Assembly: GCA_964016875.1 (NCBI GenBank)
Contig: OZ024736.1
Span: 42,440,707-42,504,706 of the forward strand
DNA length: 64,000 nt
Direction of reading: 5' to 3'
DNA from: Fallopia convolvulus
Taxonomy: Eukaryota > Streptophyta > Magnoliopsida > Caryophyllales > Polygonaceae
Made by a program: the position numbers and the translations under genes. Of the stretch, positions 12,192 to 23,259 are shown piece after piece (position 1 is the first letter of the stretch; every line of letters starts with the position of its first letter). The notes under the pieces were generated by a model that was given only the letters and a program-made list of their open reading frames with translations, made no database searches and was not told the DNA's origin.

Positions 12192-15100
12192 CTCTTTTGC
12201 AGGTGAAAGCGAGAGGGAACTGTATGTGGTTTATAGACAGTGCTTGCTCCAACCACATGATAGGAAACAGGAACAATCTAATCTCGCTTAACACCCAAGT
12301 TGAAGGAGGAAATGTGTCCTTCGACAACAAAAACAAAGGGGCAATACAAGGCTCAGGGGAAGTAAAGCTCAACAAATCAATCAAGGTCAACAACGTAAAT
12401 CTTGTGGCAAATCTTGGATACAATCTACTGTGTGTGGCACAACTCTGTGATCAAGGGAACAATGTAGTCACATTTGACTCAAATGAATGTCTTGTTGTGA
12501 ACAAAGAAACTAACAAAGTGATTCTTCGAGGGAAACGATTCAACAATGTTTACATTGTTGATCAAGACTTTCAACCTCCAAGAAAGCTATGTCTCACAGT
12601 CTCTACAAATGACACCGATCTTTGGCATAGACGTCTTGGTCATGCAGGACTAAATCTCATCTAGAAGTTGTTCCTACAAGATCTTGTGGTGGGCTTGCCA
12701 AGGATCAGCCCAGAATCAGCAAAACTGTGTGATGCTTGTGCTAGAGGGAAACAAACTCGAAGTTCCTTCAAGCCCAAGAAAAACGTGAGCACCTCCAAAC
12801 CCCTGGAAATGCTACACATGAATCTATGTGGACCAATGGACACTTGTAGCTATGGAGGAAGCAGGTATATGTTTGTTATAATAGATGATTATTCACGTTT
12901 CACTTGGGTTATTTTCTTGTCTTCCAAAGGAACAGTGTTTAAAGAATTTGAAGTGTTCATCAAGAAGACAGAGGTTAGTCTGGGAACTAAGCTGAAGTCC
13001 ATACGCTCAGACCACGGAACAGAGTTTGACAATTCAGCCTTTGTCAACTTCTGCAATGAAAATGGAGTTTCTCACAACTTTTCTGCACCAAGAACTCCAC
13101 AACAAAATGGAGTTGTTGAGAGGAAGAATCGCACACTGGAGAATATGGCTCGTGCCATGATGCTAGAGAGTGGAGTTCCATCCAACTTCTGGGCTGAAGC
13201 CATCTCCACTTCAGTGTATATCCTTAACAGGGCTATGATTCGACCTTTATTGCTTAAAACTTCTTATGAACTAATCAAAGGCCGAAAGCCAAACATTTCC
13301 CATCTTAGAGTTTTTGGTTGCAGGTGTTACATCCATAACAATGGGAAGGATGCTCTTGGAAAGTTTGATCCAAGGAGTGATGAAGGAATTTTCACTGGAT
13401 ACTCTCTTCATAGCAAAGCATACCGAGTCTACAACAAAAGGACCAGGAAATTTGAAGAAAGTATTCATGTCATCTTTGATGTAGAGCCTATCACTCACGG
13501 ATCATCATCCAAAAATCCATTCTCTCGTTCCATAGTGAAACCATTCACTATTCCAGAAGAACCAGCAAGGGAACTAACAGACAAGGATGAAAGTTCAAGG
13601 CCTCGAAGAGAAGACTCTGAGTACATCAATGGAAGTGATCCTCATCCACAAGAGCCAAACGTTCAAGATGATCATGAAGAGAATGATACGATGGACCAAT
13701 TCGATGATCCCTCAACTCAATTTCCTGAAGAAGAGGAACAACCGCCAGTAGCAGCTGAAGCATCCACTTTTGGGAACAATCAAACCAATGTGGTTCCACA
13801 AGATACATCTGAAGATAGTTCTAGTGCTCAGGAAGAAATCCCAGGAACAACTCATCCTCAACCAAGGAACTACCATCAGAGAAAAGATCATCCTATTGAC
13901 AACATCCTCACACCTTTGGAACAGGGAGTTCAAACTCGTTCCTCTCTCCATAACTTTTGTGCATTTAATGCTTTTGTTTCTCTTGTTGAACCCAAAGGTA
14001 TACAGGAAGCACTCAAAGATCCAGATTGGATTCAAGCAATGCAAGATGAGCTTCATCAGTTTGAAAGACATAAGGTGTGGAAGTTAGTTCCAAGACCATC
14101 AGACAAGAATGTCATTGGAACTAGATGGGTCTTTCGCAACAAACTAGATGAGTCAGGCAATGTTTCCCGAAACAAAGCCAGACTAGTGGCTCAAGGTTAT
14201 AATCAAGAGGAGGGAATCGACTATGAGGAAACATTTGCACCAGTGGCCAGAATTGAAGCAATACGACTACTCATTGCGTTTGCTACATACAAAGGGTTCA
14301 AACTGTTCCAAATGGATGTCAAAACAGCATTTCTCAATGGCTATCTACAAGAGGAAGTTTATGTGAAGCAACCTCCTGGATTTGAAGATGATGACAAGCC
14401 TGATCATGTCTACTTTCTTGAAAGGGCTCTCTATGGCCTCAAGCAAGCTCCTCGAGCCTGGTATGATAGATTTGCTTCATTTCTATTATCCAAAGGCTAT
14501 CAAAGAGGATCCATTGACAAGACACTCTTCTTGAAGAAAGAATCAGGTGACATTTTAATTGTGCAAGTCTATGTTGATGATATTGTGTTTGGTTCCACTA
14601 ATCCTGTGCTTACAGAAAAATTTGAGAAACAAATGAGTAGTGAGTTCGAGATGAGTATGGTAGGGGAACTCAACTTCTTTCTAGGTCTTCAAATCTCTCA
14701 AACAAAAGATGGAACCAAGATTCATCAACAAAAGTACATCAAGGAAATGCTATCCAAATATGGGATGGACACTGCAAAGCCAATCAACACTCCAATCTCA
14801 CCCAGCACACGACTTGATGCCGATGAGACAGGAACCAGTGTCAATCAAAAACTCTTTCGAGGAATGATTGGTTCCCTACTCTATCTCACTTCTAGTAGAC
14901 CAGACATCATGTTCGCTGTCTGTCTCTGTGCACGGTTCCAAGCAAATCCTAAGGAATCACATCTAAAGGAAGTCAAAAAGATCTTCCGCTACCTCAAAGG
15001 GAGAGATAATCTTTGCTTATGGTACCCTAGGAACAGTTCCTTTGAACTTGTTTCCTTCACAGATGCTGATTTTGCAGGACATCTAGTTGATCGAAAAAGC

Positions 15101-15514
15101 ACATCAGGAATGGCACAGTTCCTAGGAGACTGTCTAGTATCATGGGGATCCAAGAAACAATCCTATGTGGCACTTTCCACTGCTGAAGCTGAGTACATTA
15201 TCGCAGCTGCCTGTTGTTCCCAAGTCCTATGGCTCAAGTATCAACTCAAAGACTATGGTATGCCTCTTGAAACTGTTCCTATTAAATGTGATAGTACTAG
15301 TGCAATTAACATCTCAAAAAACCCAGTGCATCACTCTAGGACAAAGCACATAGAGGTTAGGCACCATTTCCTGCGTGATCACGTAGAGAAAGGTTCCATT
15401 GAGATGGTTCACTGCAGGACAGATGAACAAGTTGCTGACATTTTTACCAAGGCCTTGGACAGACAACCCTTTGAGCATCTTCGTATGCTCTTAGGGATGA
15501 TTCTCTTAAATTAA
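12188..15514 (+). pseudogene. Sirevirus pol (protease, integrase, RT, RNase H), one in-frame TAG
   Basis: This frame is offset from gag, so a shift near 12188 separates them; the first codon in the open frame is TTG, not a credible start. Domains in order are protease (DSACS in place of the usual D-S/T-G motif), GAG-pre-integrase (LWHRRLGHA), integrase core with PQQNGVVERK intact, reverse transcriptase with the catalytic YVDD at 14570-14581, and RNase H (DADFAG... STAEAEY). A TAG at 12662-12664 interrupts the frame just after the pre-integrase histidines. Otherwise the 948 downstream codons are open to TAA at 15514. Confidence 0.92.
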
Positions 15515-16400
15515 ACAAGTCCCGGTCCATCTTTTCCCTCCATGATTGACTATTTAGATATCAATATAGCTAGGGAACTGCATGGTATAGCAACTTTCAT
15601 TTTCAATAATTGCAAACTTGCATAAAACATGTTCATAACTAGATATGGGAACTGATTCCTTAAGAGCACTTTGTTTATTTTTGTCCCAACATGATCAACC
15701 TGATCTTATCTGTCCCTCACTATAAGCCGAAATGATGGTTGATCATAAGACTTGTCCCTCAAACCCATCCAGGTAAACGTTTCCTATGAGCCTCAATGAA
15801 TAAACCCCTTTTTACGGGATTCAATTACTTGGATGATAATATCACTTGTTTCCATAACCCTGTTTAGTTTGGATATTTCTTTTGATCTTTTCACAAAAAT
15901 CCTTTACATATCCAAACTTGGCCTCGTCTTACTTGTTCATGGAAAGAGGAGTTAGAAAGGAAAGGAACCGCTTCAATTCTCAAAGAAACTACAAGGGTGT
16001 TTGAAATTCAAATACGTCTCTCATATGCATTATTGGAAAGAGAAAGGTCATTGGAAACTGGTTCAGGAAGCGACAGGTTGTAGAAAGGGAAAAGTGCATC
16101 CGAACCGTTCATCTCTCTACCAGTGCTAATCTTTTGCCACGTTGAGACTGTAGAAAAGGAAAAGATCTTTGCGTGAAGAAAGCCAAATCTCTTCGGATTC
16201 TTTTTGGAGTAACTAATTGCTAGTTTCAAGGAAAGGTTGGTAACCACTCTCACCCCTTCATCTTCTTTTCTTCTTACTACTTAACCCTTTTCCCCTCTTT
16301 CTTTTCTCTTCATCGTCTTCCTCCATCTTCTCTTCCAAACCCTAGAATTCGCAAAACTCTACTTCCAATCCTTCTCTGTAACTCAACCGATCCACTCAAA
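15515..16400 (+). other. Sirevirus spacer between pol and envelope-like ORF
   Basis: About 886 bp without a supported ORF. It probably holds the leader and splice acceptor for expression of the third ORF, as proposed for SIRE elements, but no specific site was identified. Confidence 0.5.
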
Positions 16401-18299
16401 ATGGCCAACCCAAATCAATCCATCATCACAGTCCATCACAAAAACCCTCTTATTGAGCATCTTCATAACAATGATCCTGAATACCTCAAGAAAATGCTTC
16501 TCATAGATCTCGACCTTGACCATCATGAACCCGAGTACATCTTTGATGTCAAGGAACGTCTCTATTCTCTTCTGAGAAAAAGAGATGGACAACCCAGTCT
16601 TACACCTCCAAATTCACCACCACAAACACCAAGATCTGAAATTCCGGTACTCACTACGAGACCGGATGGATCCTCAACCCTTACTCTCAATATCGAGGGC
16701 GTTTCCACAACAATCCATGACTCAAATCCAACCCTTCTCTTACAAGCCTCCTCTCATTCCTCTCCCAAACACCATACTCAGATTCATGACAATCTCTCTC
16801 CCAAACGCAGGCCAGATCCACTCGCTTCAACCTCTCACAACCCTACTCCTCGAATCCAAAGAACCCAGGCTCCCTCATCTCTTCCACATGCTCCTCAAAT
16901 CCAAGTTCCATCTCACACGGAACTGGACCTCTCTAACCTCGATCAATCCATCTCCCAATTTGAGAGAGAGGAGTTCCCTACTTCACAGGGAACTACACCC
17001 AACAAACCGACTCAATCTTCTCCCTCTCTTCCAAAACGCCCTTCCTCTTCAACTTCTCTTCCACAAATCCCAACTGCTCCACGATCAAAAAAGAGAAAAC
17101 TCAGAAAACTGAGTGAAGTAGAAGACGAAGAAGAAGATGACGAGGAACTACAGCCTCTACAATCTGAGCAACTCCACGCCCTTCATCCATCAACAGAGAT
17201 CGTCACCGTTGAGGGCTCCGACGATGAGGTGGAGGAATACCAAGAGCCTGTCCTTCAAATTGGGTACAAGGAACCGCCAACTGGGCGTCCTTCAACACGA
17301 GGCTCCAAAATGCAAAAGGTGGAAGCAAAACTTGAAACAAAAGAGAAAAAGAAAGGGAAGAAGAAGGAAAAGAAGAAGCCAGAAGAGAGGAAGTTGGTCA
17401 TTCCTCTGGTCATCACGGCTGAGTTCCTACAAGAAAACGAGTTCAACGAGCTTCAAGAACTCATCCAGTTTCAAGGATGGGATAAGCTCTTTTTCGAACC
17501 AGCAATGGTGGATCAAGCTCAAATTAGGTATTTCTACTCCAAATTCGCCCTACAAAAGGAAACTGAGCTTGACCCAGTCATAAGATGGAAAACAGAAGAA
17601 GATGACTTCACCTTCACCGCTGCCTAGATCAAGAAGATTCTCCAAGTTCCTGGAGAGGGCTTCGACATGCTTCCACAACGCCCATGGCAAGATTCTGATG
17701 GAAGAGAGGCAATTCTCCAAAGGCTTCTAGGGCATGTTCCTCCACAAGGAAAGGAGATCCTGACTCACAGCTTGAGTCAAGTGGGCAAGATGGCACACCA
17801 GTTCATCACTAGGATAGTGACGCCAAGACTGGAGAAGAGAACAACTCTGAACTCAACTGATGCCATCCTCTTGGATCTGTTCCTTCGCAAAGAGCGCATC
17901 AACCTGCCCAATATAATGATCTTGCACATGTGCAAATGCGTTGCCAAGGAGAGTCACGCTCTTCCATATGCAGCGTTGGTGAAGGAACTGATGAAGAGGA
18001 ACGATGTATATCATCCTCAAGAGGAAGAAGAGCTAGGACAAGAGATGGATATGGCCAACATTCTACGAATGAAGCATTCCGTGGAACCACAAGAAGAAGA
18101 TCCTCCTGCTGTGTTCATTGAACAAGGAGATTCGAAAACTGTCCTTCAAGCTCTCAACCGTCTGTGTGAGGTCACTAAGCGCATACTTGATGTCCTTCTC
18201 GACATTCAACAGACGAAGGGAACCAATGATCACATCCTTGCTATTCTTAAGGACATTCAGAAGAAGCTTCCTTCCTCCTCTTCCTCCTCTAATCCTTGA
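16401..18299 (+). pseudogene. Sirevirus envelope-like ORF, interrupted by TAG
   Basis: This frame of 632 codons starts at ATG 16401 and is broken by TAG at 17625-17627, giving 408-codon and about 223-codon parts in the same frame. The first part is rich in Pro and Ser, followed by a basic patch (KKRKLRKL), an acidic run and a lysine-rich stretch near residues 310-335. The second part is predicted helical, with a Ser-rich tail. Position and size match the envelope-like third ORF of SIRE1 and relatives. I see no clear signal peptide or membrane helix, and similarity to true viral envelopes is not evident. Its function in this lineage is unknown. Confidence 0.8.
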
Positions 18300-18723
18300 A
18301 CAAGCCCCCTACAAGAAAACTCCACAGCTGTCTTCACCCTCCTTCAATGCTCTTAAGAATCTAATTATGTACTTGTTGAACACTGTTTTTAATGAAATGC
18401 ATTTTGCTTTTGTTCTTTAGTTATGATTGTGCTTTACTTGCTTGTTCTTGCATATTTATACTTGATTGTCTTTCGATGATGTCAAAAGGGGAAAAAGTGG
18501 AAAAATGCAAAGATGCGTTGTCTAAGAGAATACAGAATAAATAACCATAAGCTGAGGGGGAACTGTTAGCTTAAAAATCTTGAAAATCAAACTGCTTGTC
18601 CATTTCAGGGGGAACTAAGTATCTACAAAGAATTGCCTGTGTCATTGATGCTTAATTATCTAACATCTTTCCTGTATCCCTGAATGTTTAACACTTGCAT
18701 TTTTATGAAAGTTTGTCATCATC
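18300..18723 (+). other. Sirevirus 3' non-coding region with repeated polypurine tracts
   Basis: Purine tracts similar to the functional one recur at about 18484-18496, 18554-18562 and 18607-18614, each a run of G flanked by A, before the tract next to the LTR. Multiple polypurine tracts and conserved non-coding motifs have been described for Sireviruses. Confidence 0.6.
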
Positions 18724-18736
18724 AAAAAGGGGGAAA
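18724..18736 (+). other. Sirevirus polypurine tract
   Basis: AAAAAGGGGGAAA lies one base before the 3' LTR and would prime plus-strand DNA synthesis. Confidence 0.85.
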
Positions 18737-18737
18737 T

Positions 18738-19632
18738 TGTTGGAACAGTGTTAGGGAACTAACACTGGAACAATGGGTTCTCCATTAGAGAAATCGAAGT
18801 TTTGATAATGACAAACAAATGGAACTAATTCCCTGTATAAGTGATCTCAGGAAAGATAGAAAGTTTACAGGAAAAGTAAAGGGAAACGTTCCCTGTCAAG
18901 TCACCTGTGTACGTGGCAAGAAATCAAAAGGACAAGAGAGACTTTTTACTATTGTCTTGGGCGGCAAGCCAAAGCTCCGAATGAATAGAGATGAAGAAGG
19001 GTACGCTAGTCTTTTTGAATAGTGTCGTACTCCCCAAGACAATAAGGGCAAAGGCGTCAGAACTAAAAATGAAAACTCTATAAAAGGAATGCGACGCCGC
19101 TAGGTCTAATTGAGCTCTCGCACATCTGAAAACTAGATCTACAAAAGGAAAGAAAGAGATCGAGAGCCCGAGCTGATTCATAGAAGATATCCAAACCAGA
19201 AGTTCAAGGAAGGAAAGATCAAGTGATGAAGACTGCGTGAAGTTCTTCATCAGCTTGAAGAAGGTGGTTCCTGTGCTAAAGGGAACTGCACAGGAACGAG
19301 AAGGTTCACTCTCTATATTCATTTGTGTTTAGATCTAGGAACTATTATGTCTTAGTCGTTAGTATTGTTTGTGAGTGGGATCGAAAGCAATAGAGAAGTT
19401 CGACTTTGTATTGTAGATCCTGAGATATATCAATAGAATATAATGCGTGTTCAAAATCCTCCAAGGGAGGTAGAGGTTTACTCTTTAGCTAGTTGGCTAA
19501 AGAGGTTCCTCTATAAGGAACTGTGTCCAAGCTTTAAATTCCTGTTTTAGTCTTGTTCTATATTACTCTGCTGCGTAAGGGAACTGTCACTGGAACAGTT
19601 CCCGACTGTCTTAGACTAACATCGATCCTACA
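18738..19632 (+). repeat. Sirevirus 3' LTR
   Basis: Same length and ends as the 5' LTR, at an offset of exactly 9,458 bp throughout, so there are no net indels. Its TATA box is at 19079-19085. About seven single-base differences from the 5' LTR were seen, three of them in the last 60 bp. Confidence 0.95.
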
Positions 19633-19637
19633 GTTTG

Positions 19638-20815
19638 CAAAGATATATTAATACACGGCCTATTCTAACACTCCTCTACAAGTCAATCAAGTTTGCAAAG
19701 ATATATTTATACTATTGTATTAATACATCAATCAAGTTTAAATATTGTATTAATATATCAATCAAGTTTAAATAAATTGGAGTAAGCGTTTGCAAAAATA
19801 TACCAAATAATTTTATCCTAACACACCGAGAAACCAATCTTCTACACAAGGTGTTGTATCAAAGACAAGGTATGTAGTATCATCATCGATGGTGGCTTAT
19901 GGCTTATGTTGCAATATCATCAATATATCGAGAGCTAGTTAATAGGTTTTCTATTCTTACTTCACATCATCCACTACTTGTTTTGGGCAGATTTAACACG
20001 TAAACGCGTTATCTACTATAATGAGGAAATCTAGTAAAAAACCAGTTGAAACACGTTAATTTGCAAATAATAAGAGATTTACGAAGAGAAATAGCAAATG
20101 AACTAGTAAACAAATAAAAAAAAGAGATATTAATTCAAAATAGTGAAATAAGATTGCAATTGCACTACTACGAGTTACTCCTTATGATTCTAGGTATCAA
20201 TGATAAGTCGTAGACATGCTAATTGATAAAACAATAGATATCGAAATAAATAAGCAGAAATATAAAATAACGAGGATAAACTTCACTATGATTCCGTTCA
20301 GATCTTGAAGAACGATTGAGGTGTACACCAGAGAGAAGATGAAGGGCAAAATAGCTTTTGAGATCTTGAATGAATAATCGAAGAATAAAAATACAATTGT
20401 ATCTAGATTGTTTTGTCGTAATGAGAGAGAGAGAGAGTCCCCCTTTGTTGATCTTCTTTTTCTCCTGTTATAGGCTCACCTCTTGGTCATTTATGAGTAT
20501 AAATCCCGAGAATCTCGCGTTGTTATTAATGCTTTCCAATTCTGTTGAGTCGTCAACGCATTACTGCATTAAAGACGTCTGTGATTTTCGCCCATGTAGT
20601 TAATGCGTTCCAACAGCTCTTTTATGCTCCTTGATTTCCTCCATGCAATTTAATGCCTCATAAGTGGTAAATAATGTATTTAATTGCTTTCGATCTCTTC
20701 ATATCTTCGTGGTCCCACCTCATAATTTAGCCCGATATTTTAGGGTCCAACACTACCTTATACCTTATATTGTCTAAATTCTAACACTCCTCTACAAGTC
20801 AAAGAGAGAGATACC
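19638..20815. other. Non-coding region, possible old LTR at about 19979-20752
   Basis: Short tandem copies of a motif like ATCAATCAAGTTT occur at 19685-19775. A segment from TGTTTTGGGC (19979) to GGGTCCAACA (20752) has TG...CA-like ends and near-duplicated flanks CTACT/CTACC, so it may be an old solo LTR. The phrase CTAACACTCCTCTACAAGTC occurs on both sides, near 19669 and 20784. No gene is supported. Confidence 0.35.
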
Positions 20816-21530
20816 ATTCGTTTTCCATAGGTGATTATGAAGACGAGGTGGTATGTGACGTTTCACCAATGATCGCTTACCATCTACTCTTGGGCCGCCC
20901 TTGGCAATACGATCGATGAACGATCCACAACAAAGTGACCAACAAATTTTCTTTTCATAGAGATGGAAAATGGATCACTCTTCACCCCTTGGCCCACACG
21001 AAGTCTTAATTGACCATATTACTAGAGAAGAAAGACAAAGACTCAAGGTTGTTGAGGAAAAGAAAAATTGTAAGAAGTTGTATATTGAGAGCAAGACGTA
21101 CAAGCCACCTTCTTCTTCCTAAAGATAAGGAAGTAAATCGAGTCATCCAAGGAAGTAACACTTGTTTCTTGCTTTTGCATAAAGATGTTTTACTCACTTC
21201 TCAAGATTTGGATAATCTAACCCCTTCTATGACTCGTCTTTTCACGAATTCAAAGATCTATTTCAAGATGAGATGCCTAGGGGACTACCTCTAATCCGTG
21301 GGATAGAACTTCAAATAGATTTTGTGTCGGGTTCCACTCTCCCTAACCAAGCAGCGTACCGAGCCAATTTTGAAGAAACCAAAGAGCTTTGAGGGCAAAT
21401 GCAAGAGCTCCTTTACAAAGGATACCTAATAGAAAGTTTGAATATTTGTATTGTTTCGTGATCCTTGTTCCCAAAAACGGACAGGATGTGGTATATATGT
21501 GTTAATTGTCGCACTATCAATAACATTATC
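20816..21530 (+). pseudogene. Decayed Ty3/gypsy pol fragment (protease to RT start)
   Basis: With several frameshifts and stops, the plus strand encodes a protease C-terminal segment containing LLLGRPWQYDR (near 20881-20920) and then the entry to reverse transcriptase: a segment resembling LP.IRGIE.QIDFV.GSTLPNQAAYRAN near 21280-21370 and a degraded NCR.INNI near 21500-21520. These are standard Ty3/gypsy landmarks. No LTRs, integrase or intact frame are visible. Confidence 0.75.
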
Positions 21531-21899
21531 CCAAATTTTTTCCCTAAAATTTTAGGATTTGTTTTTAATTTTAGGGATGAGATAGAAATTACGTATCATT
21601 ATATAAACACCGATTCTCTAAAATATGATTGAAAGAAATTAGATTTTTTTCTGTCGATATTTAATTAGATTTGTTGATTTTGAACTAAATATCTTAAAAT
21701 ATATTTTATTATTGTAGTAACGCAAAAAAAATTATTTAGCTTGAACTCCGATCTTTATAAATACTCTAATCATGCAACCATAACATTACTCCTAAGCTCA
21801 ATTATTTTGATGTCAAAAGTAAGAACCCCCGATCTTTAACCCCCGAATCCGATCTTTCAACAATTGCCCAGGAGAAGATTCTTCTCTTCATCCAATTTC

Positions 21900-22735
21900 T
21901 TTCAATTTTTCAAGGAAGTCAAGTAACTCCTTCCTTGGAGAATAATAGGCAATCAACACCAGTTCAGACGGCCACGCGACCTGGATTGGGTGGATCGATA
22001 ATGGAAGAATCCAGTAGAGAAGGCGTTGTCGACAAGAATCAATCACTCGATACTCAAACTCAAACCTGGAGTGGCGCTCAAACTCAAACTGTCGTGCGAT
22101 CCGGTGGCGTCTGCCCTCCGACGACTGAAGAAGGTACGATATCTATGGTTATGGCCTCTGCGGAGAAGCACATGTGCGATCTTTCACAAGGCACTATTCG
22201 GACGCGCACGCTAATCATCCACTCGAAGCCTGCCTATGGTGCCAGAGATTCTTCAAGAACAAGCGGAGCGCTTCAATTCACCGGCATTTTTGTACCCTAT
22301 GAGTCTATGACTGAAATTGTTCTCTAGACAGGGGATGGCGGCGCTCAAACTCAAACCGTCGTGCAATCTGGTGGCATCCGCCCTTCGACGACTGAAGAAG
22401 GTACGAGTTCTATGGCTATGGCTTCTGCCGAGAAGCACATGTGCGACCTTTGCGCTAGTGTTTTCGAAACGAAAAAAGGTGTTGCAAGGAACTATTCGGA
22501 TGCGCACGCAATCATCCACCTGAAGCCTGCCTATGGTGCCGGAGATTCTTAAAGAACAAGCGGAGCGCTTCAATTCACCGGCATTTTTGTAAGAAACATC
22601 CTAGGACTGAAAATTGTTCTCTGGACAGGGGATGGCGGCGCTCAAACTCAAAGCGGTGGTGTCCTTCTAACCTGCAATCTCTGTGATAGGGTATTCACTT
22701 CAAGAACAGACTGGAAAAGGCACCAATTACAATGG
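21900..22735 (+). pseudogene. Tandemly repeated degenerate C2H2 zinc-finger sequence
   Basis: A unit of 267-297 bp starting at GGCGCTCAAACTCAAA is repeated at 22073, 22340 and 22637, the third copy being partial. The second copy encodes MCDLCASVFETKKGVARN, a C2H2 finger whose first histidine is asparagine. The end of the third encodes CNLCDRVFTSRTDWKRHQ, with the first histidine kept and the second changed to tyrosine. The reading frame is broken between units and has no ATG at a plausible start. It looks like the remnant of a gene with internally duplicated finger modules. I do not recognise the parent gene. Confidence 0.5.
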
Positions 22736-22899
22736 TATTCCATAACATTGATAGAGTATGCGATCTCTGTGATGGAATTGCAATCTCTGTGATAGAGTAT
22801 GCGATGTTGTGCCTGACAAAGATAATGTACAATTCATATCATTGATAAGGTGTTCCCCATCTTGGTCTTTGTAATATCAATGGGATTAACGGAAAGGAA

Positions 22900-23160
22900 A
22901 AATTACAAGAAATAATAATATGTTCAGTCGGTCTCCATTTGCTTAACCAATTAGTTTACAATAGACCAGTCATCTGCTGCAAATAAACATTAATTTTTAA
23001 CCAAGGTAAGAAGGTACACCAATTTTTAACCGAGGCATCAACATTAATTTTTAACCAAGGTAAGAAGGTAAGTGAGGGAAGTAATTGGAAACAAGGTAAG
23101 AAGGTACACCAATTAAAAGGAGGAGTGAGAGAAGTAATTGGAAAAGGAGGAGTGAAGTGG
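22900..23160 (+). repeat. Short interspersed direct repeats (CCAAGGTAAGAAGGTA-type)
   Basis: The phrase AAGGTAAGAAGGTA occurs at about 23002, 23057 and 23094, mixed with copies of TTTTTAACC and GGAGGAGTGA. It is a local scrambled repeat without coding potential. Confidence 0.5.
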
Positions 23161-23184
23161 GTAGTGATGAAACCCGATATAATA

Positions 23185-23242
23185 CGCGCTATAAACGGGA
23201 TTATAAAAATACTAGTTTAGACTTTATACCGTTTATAGCGCG
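23185..23242. repeat. 14-bp inverted repeat (hairpin)
   Basis: CGCGCTATAAACGG at 23185-23198 is exactly inverted as CCGTTTATAGCGCG at 23229-23242, with a 30-nt spacer. Function unknown. Confidence 0.8.
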
Positions 23243-23259
23243 ATCTCACTTGGAGATCA

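Larger units (their letters stand above)
9280..19632 (+). mobile_element. Complete Sirevirus-type (SIRE/Maximus) Copia retrotransposon
   Basis: This 10,353-bp element has two 895-bp LTRs, an initiator-Met primer site, gag, pol in the order protease-integrase-RT-RNase H, an envelope-like ORF after pol and a polypurine tract before the 3' LTR. Perfect 5-bp target duplications GTTTG flank it at 9275-9279 and 19633-19637. The LTRs differ by about seven substitutions by eye (under 1%), so insertion was recent. Despite that, gag, pol and the envelope-like frame each carry at least one inactivating change, so this copy could move only if helped in trans or if TAG is read through. A third ORF after pol is a hallmark of the SIRE branch of Copia. 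Confidence 0.95.
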
